Shown here in pieces: positions 1-6,627 of a stretch of 9,332 nucleotides of DNA. The translations under genes and the position numbers were made by a program. Where the stretch lies: NCBI RefSeq assembly GCF_000309485.1, contig NZ_AKIL01000043.1:1-9332 (forward strand), read 5' to 3'. Under the pieces are notes generated by a model. The model ran no database searches, was not told the origin of the DNA, and worked only from the letters and a program-made list of their open reading frames with translations. Source of the stretch: Milkweed yellows phytoplasma str. MW1 (GTDB taxonomy: Bacteria > Bacillota_I > Bacilli_A > Acholeplasmatales > Acholeplasmataceae). Position 1 is the first letter of the stretch, and each line of letters starts with the position of its first letter.

Positions 1-118
1 ATTTAAATTTATTGCAAATAAAAAGATGTTTTTATTACAAAAATAATGTTTTTTTTAAAAAAACAAATACTTTATTATCCTAAAGGCAATCAAAATATTT
101 GGTTTTTTTAAAAAATTT
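1..118. other. A+T-rich gene-free window edge downstream of rsmH
   Basis: No open reading frame of useful length or RNA gene is visible here. The stretch consists mostly of A and T runs. One is a near-perfect A/T inverted repeat at 48-64 (G, eight T, seven A, C) with essentially no loop. Another is a 5-bp T/A stem with a 5-nt loop near 30-43. Neither has a G+C-containing stem followed by a T tract on the minus strand, so I do not call an intrinsic terminator for the rsmH operon. The transcript may end here in an A/T-only hairpin or continue beyond the window. Confidence 0.5.
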
Positions 119-1084
119 TTAAATATTTTTAACAGCTGCTCTTAATTTTGCCGAACGACTGCGAAGATTTAATTTTAATTCTTCCTCACTAGGACAAATA
201 TTTTTTTTAGTTATAATTTTCAAAGGAGAAGGAGGAATGTCTTTTTCTTTAATAGGTAATTTAGGAAAAAAATGAGTATGACTGTTTTTTTTAAAAAAGT
301 TTTTGACCAAACGATCTTCTAAAGAATTAAAACTAATCACTACCATTTTACCATTTTTTTTCAATAATTGAAGACCTTGTTGCAAAGCTTTTGCTAAAAC
401 TTGCAATTCTTGATTTACTTCTACCCTTAAAGCTTGAAAAACTCTTTTAGCACTGTGACCTCTTTTGTCCTTTTTACCGTAAGAAAAATAAAATTTATCA
501 GTAATTTCTACCAATTCTAAAGTATTTTTTAAAGGGCGTCTTTTAACAATTTCTTTTGCTATTAAAGTTGATTTAGGTTCCTCGCCATAAATAAAAAAAA
601 TATTTCTCAACTTTTCGTAACTGTAAGTATTAATAATAGTTTGAGCCGATCGGCTTTGGTTGCGATTCATTCTCATATCTAAAGAAGCATCTTTTAAATA
701 ACTAAAACCTCTTTGAGGATCATCAATTTGAAAAGAAGACAAACCTAAATCAAAAATAATACCATCAATAGCATTGATATTTCTTTTCGCCAATTCTTCT
801 TTTAAAAAAGAAAAATTATTATAAATTAAAGTAATTCTTTTTTCTTCTTTAAAAATTTCTTGACATTTAGAAATAGCGAATAAATCTTGATCAAAAGCAT
901 ATAAAGAACCTTCAGAAAGTTTTTGCAAAATCGCTGAACTATGCCCTCCTCCGCCTAAAGTGGCATCAACATAAATGCCTTGAGGATTAATATCTAAATA
1001 TTGGATTACTTCCTTCGTGAGAACAGAAATGTGAATATCTGGCGTCACTTGTTTAGTTCCTTTTTCATCTTTGGCCATAACCAT
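119..1084 (-). CDS. rsmH: 16S rRNA (cytosine-1402-N4)-methyltransferase RsmH (MraW)
   Basis: This SAM-dependent enzyme methylates N4 of C1402 in the 16S rRNA decoding centre and acts in the cytosol on the small subunit. The 321-residue product is the usual family length. The family motifs appear in order: GGGGHS at 44-49 (SAM loop), DQD at 65-67, [10 protein letters not shown] at 112-121, RGFSY at 125-129, MRMN at 137-140, [17 protein letters not shown] at 208-224, SFNSLEDR at 251-258 and the C-terminal RSRSAKLRA at 308-316. The usual SFHSLEDR reads SFNSLEDR here. The start ATG lies 4 nt after the rpoZ stop. It has no visible Shine-Dalgarno sequence, so translation is probably coupled to rpoZ. 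An ATG two codons in (1076-1078) is an equally possible start. In most bacteria this gene sits in the dcw cluster after mraZ; here it closes a leuS-gmk-rpoZ group. Confidence 0.96.
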   Translation of the reverse strand: MVMAKDEKGTKQVTPDIHISVLTKEVIQYLDINPQGIYVDATLGGGGHSSAILQKLSEGSLYAFDQDLFAISKCQEIFKEEKRITLIYNNFSFLKEELAKRNINAIDGIIFDLGLSSFQIDDPQRGFSYLKDASLDMRMNRNQSRSAQTIINTYSYEKLRNIFFIYGEEPKSTLIAKEIVKRRPLKNTLELVEITDKFYFSYGKKDKRGHSAKRVFQALRVEVNQELQVLAKALQQGLQLLKKNGKMVVISFNSLEDRLVKNFFKKNSHTHFFPKLPIKEKDIPPSPLKIITKKNICPSEEELKLNLRSRSAKLRAAVKNI

Positions 1085-1088
1085 TTTT

Positions 1089-1307
1089 TTATTTAAAAAC
1101 TATTTTAAAATTATCGTTAATAATTTCTGATAAAGCTTTGCTAACGATTTTTTTACTAGGAAGTTTGACAGAAGATAAACTATTGTTTTTCTCTATCACG
1201 TGAGCTATTTTACCAGATAAAAAAGCTAATTTATATTTAGAATCAATTCTTTTTAATAATTCATCAATAGAAGGACGATTAATGCCTTCGTTTTTATCTT
1301 TTAACAT
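1089..1307 (-). CDS. rpoZ: DNA-directed RNA polymerase omega subunit
   Basis: Omega is a small accessory subunit that binds the beta-prime C-terminus and helps assemble RNA polymerase. The 72-residue product carries the Firmicutes-type N-terminal signature [18 protein letters not shown] (residues 11-28) and then the helix around LSGKIAHVI. The C-terminal part ([11 protein letters not shown]) fits the 'KALEEI' segment of the Bacillus protein. Placement right after gmk is the classical Firmicutes gmk-rpoZ arrangement and supports the call for such a short protein. A TTG four codons upstream (1317-1319) is in frame, but it directly abuts the only purine-rich ribosome-binding candidate (AAAAAAGG, 1320-1327) and overlaps the gmk stop. 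I therefore chose the ATG at 1305-1307, although the spacing of 12 nt is long. The gap to gmk is 8 nt and to rsmH 4 nt. Confidence 0.85.
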   Translation of the reverse strand: MLKDKNEGINRPSIDELLKRIDSKYKLAFLSGKIAHVIEKNNSLSSVKLPSKKIVSKALSEIINDNFKIVFK

Positions 1308-1315
1308 ATTCTTTT

Positions 1316-1957
1316 TCAACCTTTTTTATTTAAAATTTCTGTTAAATAAAAAGAAATACTGTTTTTAACTTTAGAATGTTCAGCAATGATGATAGAAATG
1401 ATTTTATCAACAGCTTTATCAATATCATCGTTAACTACGATATAATCATATTTATAAGCCAATAAAAACTCTTGATCCGCTTTATCCATTCTTTGGCAAA
1501 TAATCTCTTCAGATTCTGTATTTCTTTTCTTTAAACGATTGTATAAAGCTTGTTTTGTAGGAGGAACAATGAAAATAAAAACAGCGTCTTTGCTAATTTT
1601 ATGTTTTCTAATTTGTAAAGAACCTTGTACATCAATTTCTAAGATAACTTCTTTACCTTCTTCAACTTGATCTAAGACTTTGTCATAAGGTGTTCCATAA
1701 TAATTACCGATAAACTTATTATATTCTAAAAAATATTTTTCTTTAATTTTTTGTTGGAAAAACGCTTGATCAACGAAAAAGTAATCTTTTCCTTCTATTT
1801 CCCCTGTTCTAGGGGCTCTTGTTGTCATGGAAGAAGAATAAACAAAATTATGACCTTCTTTTTTCAACAAAGCCTTTGTAAGAGTGCCTTTTCCAACTCC
1901 TGATGGACCTGAAATTACTATAACTAATCCTTTTTTATGTAATCTCATATTTGTCAT
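1316..1957 (-). CDS. gmk: Guanylate kinase
   Basis: Phosphorylates GMP (or dGMP) to GDP with ATP, an essential step in GTP supply in the cytosol. The 213-residue product has the P-loop GPSGVGKGT (17-25), the GMP-binding segment MTTRAPRTGEIEGKDYFF (44-61), YGTP (87-90), EIDVQG (107-112), the lid region RLKKRNTES (141-149) and the closing YDYIVVND (170-177). Length is normal for bacterial Gmk. Two in-frame ATGs are possible (1955-1957 and 1946-1948); only a weak AGAAAG precedes the first. The stop codon is UGA, the only one in the window. Reading it as Trp would add just five residues before UAA, so it is supportive but not decisive evidence for the standard code. The gene lies 27 nt after leuS and 8 nt before the preferred rpoZ start, fitting co-transcription. 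Confidence 0.97.
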   Translation of the reverse strand: MTNMRLHKKGLVIVISGPSGVGKGTLTKALLKKEGHNFVYSSSMTTRAPRTGEIEGKDYFFVDQAFFQQKIKEKYFLEYNKFIGNYYGTPYDKVLDQVEEGKEVILEIDVQGSLQIRKHKISKDAVFIFIVPPTKQALYNRLKKRNTESEEIICQRMDKADQEFLLAYKYDYIVVNDDIDKAVDKIISIIIAEHSKVKNSISFYLTEILNKKG

Positions 1958-1984
1958 ATTCTTTCTAAATAATTTTTATAAATT

Positions 1985-4462
1985 TTAACACCTTGAATCA
2001 AAACGAAAAACCAAATTCAATAATTTATTAGAAACATAAATAGTTTTAACGATTTTGCCTTTTTCCACTAAGTTAGCGATTTTGTGATCTTTCAATGCTA
2101 ATTCTAAAATAGCTTCTTTTTCTTGATCTTTATCAGCTTTTATTTTAGCTTTAACTTTACCGTTAATTTGAACCACAATATCTACCGTATCAGCAGTTAA
2201 TAATGTTTCATCATAAGTAGGCCATTGAGAATCAACCAATTCTTCTGAAAATTCTAAAACTGTTTGGTTTAATTCTTCTGTTAAATGAGGCGATAAAGGG
2301 TTTAACAATTGTAAAAAGATTTTCATTTGTTTTTGATCTATTTTTTGATGTTTATAAGCTTCATTAACAAAAATCATCAACTGACTAACGACTTTATTAA
2401 ATTTTAAATTTTCATAATCTTCTGTAACTGTTTTAATCGTTTGATTCATTATTTTCTTTAAAGGAATAAATTCTTGCGAAACAATTTCAAATGAATCAAA
2501 CATGTTATAAACACGGTTTAAAAACCTTTGTACCCCTTTTAAACCTTGTTCTGACCAACTTTTACTATCTTCTAGAGGTCCCATAAACATCATATAAACT
2601 CTTAAAACATCAGAACCATATTTTTCTAAAATCAAAGAAGCGTTAACAGCATTTCCTTTAGATTTGCTCATTTTCAAATTATCATGACCTAAAATCATGC
2701 CTTGATTAACTAATTTTAAAAAAGGTTCTTTACTGGAAACCAAACCTAAATCAAATAAAAATTTATGCCAAAAACGGGAATATAATAAATGCCCTACTGC
2801 GTGTTCTGTTCCGCCAATATAAAAATCAACTGGCAAAAAATAATCTAATAATTCTTTCGCTTTATCGGCGTTTAAAGGAATCATACCTAAATAATTTTTT
2901 AAAATATAACCTATGTAATACCAAGAACTGCCAGCTAACTGAGGCATGGTATTAGAATCTCTTCTAAATTTTTTACCATCTTTTTCAAAATATATCCAAG
3001 AGGAAATATTAGATAAAGGTGATGTTCCGTCGCCAGAAACAACAATCTTTTCCACTGAAGGTAATTCTAACGGTAACTCCTCATCAGAATTTAAATAAAT
3101 ATTATCGTTTTTATCATAATAAACAGGGAAGGGTTCGCCCCAATATCTTTGACGAGAAAAGACCCAATCATGCATCTGATATGTAAAATTAACTTGTCCC
3201 CAATTATTTTTTTGAGCCACAGCGATAATTTTACGATTCGCTTCTTCATAATTAAGACCGTTTAAAAAGTCACTATTAATAAAAATACCGTCTTCCACCT
3301 TAATTTCTTTTTCTTCTTGAAGTTCTTTCTTTTCAGAAGGAGAAGTTTGGGTTTCTTCAGGTAATTTAGCAATAGGGATCATTTCTAAATCATATTTACG
3401 AGCGAATTCAAAATCTCTACTATCATGATAAGGAACGGTCATAATGGCTCCCGTACCATAATGAGGCAAAACATAATCAGCGATCCAAATAGGGATCTTT
3501 TTTTTATTAGCGAAGTTAATAGCATAACTGCCTATAAAAACTCCAGTTTTTTCTTTATTAATATCTCGTTCTAAATTAGTTTTACGTTTAGTACGGTTAA
3601 CGTATTCATCTACTTCATTCCAACGATCTAGAGTGGTTAATCCAGCTACTAAAGTATGTTCTGGAGCTAAAATTAAGGCTGTTACTCCGAAAATAGTACT
3701 AGGTTTAGTGGTAAAAACTGATATCTTTTTATCTTTGACATCTAATAAAGAAAAAACAAAAATAAAACCTTCTTTTTTGCCAATCCAGTTTTTCTGCATT
3801 TCTTTTAATTGAGGTGACCATTCTAATAAGTCTAGGTCATCTAAAAGTCTTTCAGCATAATCAGTAATTTTTAAAACCCATTGTTTCATCTTCTTTTTGA
3901 CTACCGGATGGGACCCTCTTTCAGAGACTAAACCATCCTCAGTAGGAACAACTTCTTCGTTTGCTAAAACAGTCCCTAATTCTTCGCAAAAATTAACTTC
4001 TATCTCTTGTAAAGAAGCAAGATTTTTTTCATAAAGTTTTTTAAAAATCCATTGAGTCCATTGGTAAAAATAAGGTTCAGAAGTAGATAATTCTCTCTCC
4101 CAATCAACCCCTTTGCCTAATTTCTCTATTTGTTTTTTAAAATTATTGATGTTTTCGTAAGTGAAATCTTTAGGATGATTACCAGTATTTAAAGCATATT
4201 GTTCAGCTGGCAAACCAAAAGAATCCCAACCAAAAGGATGCAATACATTATATTGCTGCATCCTTTTTAACCTATTAACAATATCACTAGCAGTATAACC
4301 TTCAATATGGCCCACATGCAACCCTTGAGAAGAAGGGTAAGGAAACATATCTAAACAATAAAATTTTGGCTTTGTTAAATCTTCACTAGTTTTAAAAGTT
4401 TTGTTTTTTATCCAATTTAGTTGCCATTTAGATTCAATTTTTTCGAAATCATAACACAACAT
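1985..4462 (-). CDS. leuS: Leucyl-tRNA synthetase
   Basis: Charges tRNA-Leu with leucine in the cytosol (class Ia). The 825-residue length matches bacterial LeuRS. Order of parts: Rossmann catalytic core with the HIGH-type motif HVGH (49-52), the CP1 editing domain (about 230-420), the second half of the core with HDWVFSRQRYWGEP (431-444) and KMSKSKGN (597-604), an anticodon-binding helical domain, and the C-terminal domain with VQINGKVKAKIKA (764-776). The editing pocket is divergent: TTKPST (251-256) where the family usually has TTRPDT, and MTVPYHDSRD (341-350) where MAVP[AG]HD.RD is usual. The Asp of 'SRD' is kept. The insert at 365-392 is rich in Glu and Lys and looks like a flexible linker. 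The ATG start is preceded by AAGGGG (4468-4473) with 5-nt spacing. The gene lies 35 nt after acpP. Confidence 0.98.
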   Translation of the reverse strand: MLCYDFEKIESKWQLNWIKNKTFKTSEDLTKPKFYCLDMFPYPSSQGLHVGHIEGYTASDIVNRLKRMQQYNVLHPFGWDSFGLPAEQYALNTGNHPKDFTYENINNFKKQIEKLGKGVDWERELSTSEPYFYQWTQWIFKKLYEKNLASLQEIEVNFCEELGTVLANEEVVPTEDGLVSERGSHPVVKKKMKQWVLKITDYAERLLDDLDLLEWSPQLKEMQKNWIGKKEGFIFVFSLLDVKDKKISVFTTKPSTIFGVTALILAPEHTLVAGLTTLDRWNEVDEYVNRTKRKTNLERDINKEKTGVFIGSYAINFANKKKIPIWIADYVLPHYGTGAIMTVPYHDSRDFEFARKYDLEMIPIAKLPEETQTSPSEKKELQEEKEIKVEDGIFINSDFLNGLNYEEANRKIIAVAQKNNWGQVNFTYQMHDWVFSRQRYWGEPFPVYYDKNDNIYLNSDEELPLELPSVEKIVVSGDGTSPLSNISSWIYFEKDGKKFRRDSNTMPQLAGSSWYYIGYILKNYLGMIPLNADKAKELLDYFLPVDFYIGGTEHAVGHLLYSRFWHKFLFDLGLVSSKEPFLKLVNQGMILGHDNLKMSKSKGNAVNASLILEKYGSDVLRVYMMFMGPLEDSKSWSEQGLKGVQRFLNRVYNMFDSFEIVSQEFIPLKKIMNQTIKTVTEDYENLKFNKVVSQLMIFVNEAYKHQKIDQKQMKIFLQLLNPLSPHLTEELNQTVLEFSEELVDSQWPTYDETLLTADTVDIVVQINGKVKAKIKADKDQEKEAILELALKDHKIANLVEKGKIVKTIYVSNKLLNLVFRFDSRC

Positions 4463-4497
4463 AAAAACCCCTTAATATTTCATTTTGACTAATTGTA

Positions 4498-4728
4498 TTA
4501 TTTAGATGAATTTAATTCAACAAAATCACAAACTTCTTGAATAGTTTTAAACTGTTGTAAAGCCTCATCGCTAATTTTAATATTAAAAATTTGTTCTAAT
4601 TTAAATACTAAGTTAACAGCATCAATAGAGTCAATCCCTAAATCTTCTTTTAATCTAGTTTTCAACATAATTTTTTCCTTAGGAATGAATAATTGTTCAG
4701 AAATTATTTCTTGAATCTTTGTTAACAT
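4498..4728 (-). CDS. acpP: Acyl carrier protein
   Basis: A small acidic four-helix carrier whose serine receives 4'-phosphopantetheine and then carries acyl chains. The 76-residue product is the standard size. It shows EDLGIDSIDAVNLVFKLE (28-45), the ACP signature with modification site Ser34. The usual DSL reads DSI, a tolerated variant. The C-terminal helix TIQEVCDFVE (62-71) also fits. The ATG start follows GAGG (4737-4740) with 8-nt spacing. It is the first gene after the 195-nt spacer and so probably leads the acpP-leuS-gmk-rpoZ-rsmH transcript. No fatty-acid synthesis genes are present in the window. In a wall-less parasite, ACP may serve phospholipid acylation with scavenged fatty acids; that role is inference. 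Confidence 0.95.
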   Translation of the reverse strand: MLTKIQEIISEQLFIPKEKIMLKTRLKEDLGIDSIDAVNLVFKLEQIFNIKISDEALQQFKTIQEVCDFVELNSSK

Positions 4729-4779
4729 CTTTATATCCTCGATTAATATATTATTTTAATACTTAAAAAATTTATACAA

Positions 4780-4811
4780 ATCATATAAGAATATTATATA
4801 TCATATATGAT
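4780..4811 (-). repeat. Direct 8-bp repeats and 12-bp palindrome around the putative -10 box
   Basis: The minus strand carries TATATGAT twice, at 4800-4807 and 4780-4787. The copies are exactly 20 bp apart, about two helical turns, and lie on either side of TATAAT (4793-4798). The upstream copy is part of a perfect 12-bp palindrome, ATCATATATGAT (4800-4811). This could be an operator for a dimeric regulator or simply low-complexity A/T sequence. No regulator gene lies nearby. Confidence 0.35.
4793..4798 (-). promoter_or_regulatory. Putative -10 box of the acpP-leuS-gmk-rpoZ-rsmH operon
   Basis: On the minus strand this is a perfect TATAAT, 64 nt upstream of the acpP ATG, which would leave a short untranslated leader. 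No good TTGACA-like -35 box lies 16-18 nt upstream; the hexamers there (for example GGTATT at 4816-4821) match poorly. In sequence this rich in A and T, a TATAAT can occur by chance, so the call rests mainly on its place in the only long spacer. A TATAAA at 4771-4776 is a weaker alternative. Confidence 0.4.
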
Positions 4812-4923
4812 TAAAAATACCGAAATAAACATATTTTTATTTTAATAAAAAAAGGTTTAAAATTTAAATAAGTATTAATCTATCTCTTATCTATCTTTTG
4901 AAAAAAAGGTCTTTTATATGTAA

Positions 4924-5784
4924 TTATCCTTTATTTATGTAAATGCCGAAACCTTTTGAGCCAAGGTGAATAGAAACGATAGGAGATATTTGACCGTATA
5001 ATGATAATTTAAAGTTAGGATTGTTCAAATTTTCTATTTCTTTGATTAATTCATTTACAATAACGTGATTTTCAACATAAATAATTTGAACCTCTACTGT
5101 GCCTTCTTCTTCTTCTTGTAATTGAAGAGCATATTTTAATAAATATCTAAAACAACTTTTCCAAGTACGGACATTTTTTTCTAAAGAAATAAAACCTTGT
5201 TTCATTTTTAAAATGGTTTTAATCTTAAACAAACTACCTAAAAAAGATTTGAATTTACTAATTTTTTTATTGGCTGCTAGATATTTCAATTCATCTAAAG
5301 AAAAAAACATACTGCCTTTTTTTTGTTCTACAACTACTTTTTTAAATATTTCTTCATTAGTTAACTCATTTTCCTTTAAATAATGATGAATTCTGGAAAG
5401 AGTGAAATAGGTACCTGGTCCAATACTTTCTGTATCAATAACAGTAATGCGGTCATCGCCTAAAATTTGTTTAGCTTTAAGAGCGCTATTGTAGGTGCCA
5501 CTGAATTGTTTTGATAAAGTAAGACAAAATATTTTCTCATATCCTAAATCAATTTGTTCTTGATAAGCTTTAACAAAAGCTTGTGGATTAGGTTGGCTGG
5601 TAGTTACTTTAATCCCTTGATGCAATAATTTCAATAACTTTTGGTTATCAAAGTCTTTATCGCTAAAAACTTTATTATCGTGTATAATAGTCATATGAAC
5701 GACACTAAGATCAGGGAAAAGACTTCTTCCAAAATCTCCCCCAATAGTGGATTCAACCACAATTCCTAATTTTCTTTTATTCAT
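4924..5784 (-). CDS. DegV family fatty-acid-binding protein (FakB-like)
   Basis: DegV proteins bind a single fatty acid in a cleft between two domains. In Firmicutes the FakB members present it to the kinase FakA, which makes acyl-phosphate for phospholipid synthesis. The 286-residue product has the usual length and the family landmarks: N-terminal strand GIVVEST (7-13, where VTDST is usual), VTTSQPNPQAF (60-70), LSKQFSGTYNSA (90-101), TVIDTES (114-120), the LDELKYLAANKKISK hinge (163-177) and the C-terminal SPIVSIHLGSKGFGI (267-281). No signal peptide is visible, so it is cytosolic. The start ATG follows AAGGA (5795-5799) with 10-nt spacing. It lies 41 nt after cdaA and is probably the last gene of the mgtA-cdaA-degV group. 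Which ligand it binds, and whether it truly works with FakA, cannot be told from this window. Confidence 0.92.
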   Translation of the reverse strand: MNKRKLGIVVESTIGGDFGRSLFPDLSVVHMTIIHDNKVFSDKDFDNQKLLKLLHQGIKVTTSQPNPQAFVKAYQEQIDLGYEKIFCLTLSKQFSGTYNSALKAKQILGDDRITVIDTESIGPGTYFTLSRIHHYLKENELTNEEIFKKVVVEQKKGSMFFSLDELKYLAANKKISKFKSFLGSLFKIKTILKMKQGFISLEKNVRTWKSCFRYLLKYALQLQEEEEGTVEVQIIYVENHVIVNELIKEIENLNNPNFKLSLYGQISPIVSIHLGSKGFGIYINKG

Positions 5785-5825
5785 ATTAAAGTTTTCCTTA
5801 TTTCTATTGAAAAATATAAATATGT

Positions 5826-6593
5826 TTAAAGCATAAACATAGATAAATATTCTTGAATTTTATTTTTATCATTGGTTTTTAACATGATACCTTCTAAAGC
5901 AATTGAAATATCGCCTGTTTCTTCGGAAACGACAATCGTCATACTATCGGTATTTTCGCTAATGCCTAAAGCTGCTCGGTGTCTTGAACCAGTAGTTTTT
6001 TCAAAATGTTGATTATCAGATAACATAAAATAAGTTCCAGCTGATAAAATTTTATTTCCTCTAATAATAACGGCTCCATCGTGTAAAGGTGTATTAACAT
6101 TAAAAATATTTAACAATAGTTCTTTAGTAACGTTTCCGTCGATTAAAATAGATTTTTGCGCAAATTGTTCTAAAGAGTGATGTTTTTCAATAGTAATCAA
6201 AGCGCCTGTTTTTCTTTTGGACAATTCTAAAACACTATCTAAAATATTTTTTTGAGTATTTTTACTCCCCATAACAACATTTTTTCTGCTTTTCCAAGAT
6301 TTAGAAAGAGCTTGAAGATGGTATCTTAAATAAGGGACTTTAACGACTATAGGAGCGATAAAAACAAAAGTTAATAAAGGTGTATAAATATCAAATTCTA
6401 ATTGTTTGTTTAAATCAATACCATTTGAATTCAATAATTTTTTAATAAAATAAACACAAGCGGTTCCTAAAAAAAAAGAATAAATTATTTTGGTTAATTC
6501 ATATTTGCTGAAAAAAATTTGTAAAGAAAAAACAAAAAAAACGCAAAAAATAATAATATATAATAATATTTGTAAAATATACGGAATTGACAT
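5826..6593 (-). CDS. cdaA: Membrane diadenylate cyclase, CdaA/DacA type
   Basis: Makes the second messenger c-di-AMP from two ATP. From the ATG at 6591-6593 the product has 255 residues, close to the roughly 270 of Bacillus CdaA. It shows the CdaA plan: three hydrophobic segments (about 5-28, 34-52, 70-86), a linker helix (LRYHLQALSKSW), then the DAC domain with GALITIE (130-136), NTPLHDGAVI (167-176, catalytic DGA at 172-174) and GSRHRAALGISE (202-213, RHR at 204-206). The start was chosen because GAGAGG lies 9 nt upstream. The longer frame from 6689 has no ribosome-binding site, would overlap the mgtA 3' end by 62 nt and would place a charged, Asn-rich 32-residue stretch before the first membrane segment. 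Firmicutes cdaA is normally followed by cdaR and glmM; both are missing here, and degV follows instead. All catalytic motifs are intact, so it is probably active. Confidence 0.95.
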   Translation of the reverse strand: MSIPYILQILLYIIIFCVFFVFSLQIFFSKYELTKIIYSFFLGTACVYFIKKLLNSNGIDLNKQLEFDIYTPLLTFVFIAPIVVKVPYLRYHLQALSKSWKSRKNVVMGSKNTQKNILDSVLELSKRKTGALITIEKHHSLEQFAQKSILIDGNVTKELLLNIFNVNTPLHDGAVIIRGNKILSAGTYFMLSDNQHFEKTTGSRHRAALGISENTDSMTIVVSEETGDISIALEGIMLKTNDKNKIQEYLSMFML

Positions 6594-6602
6594 AAGCAAA
6601 TA

Positions 6603-6608
6603 CCTCTC
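6603..6608 (-). promoter_or_regulatory. Shine-Dalgarno sequence that fixes the cdaA start
   Basis: GAGAGG on the minus strand, 9 nt before the ATG at 6591-6593. It lies in the 34-nt gap between the mgtA stop and this ATG. The upstream in-frame ATG at 6687-6689 lacks any such site, so this element decides the start. Confidence 0.75.
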
Positions 6609-6627
6609 AAACCAAATATTATTATTT

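Larger units (their letters stand above)
4729..4923. other. A+T-rich spacer between degV and acpP
   Basis: This is the only sizeable intergenic gap inside the window (195 nt), and it separates the two co-directional gene groups. It contains no reading frame of interest. Near degV, the minus strand reads AAAAGACC followed by seven T (4901-4915), and there is an A/T-only 7-bp stem (arms 4857-4863 and 4839-4845, 11-nt loop). Neither is a convincing intrinsic terminator. Nearer acpP lie a TATAAT and repeats, listed separately. It most likely holds the 3' end of the mgtA-cdaA-degV transcript and the promoter of the acpP operon. Confidence 0.6.

Noticed and set aside
48..64. Terminator hairpin after rsmH
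   Set aside because: It is a T-run/A-run inverted repeat with no loop and no G+C-containing stem, which is expected by chance in such A+T-rich sequence.
1317..1319. TTG start for rpoZ
   Set aside because: It directly abuts the purine-rich AAAAAAGG, overlaps the gmk UGA stop, and adds only four residues absent from the family. The ATG at 1305-1307 is simpler, though the choice is not certain.
4839..4915. Intrinsic terminator after degV
   Set aside because: The stems are A/T-only (7 bp with an 11-nt loop, no T tail) or very short. They are not distinguishable from background in this base composition.
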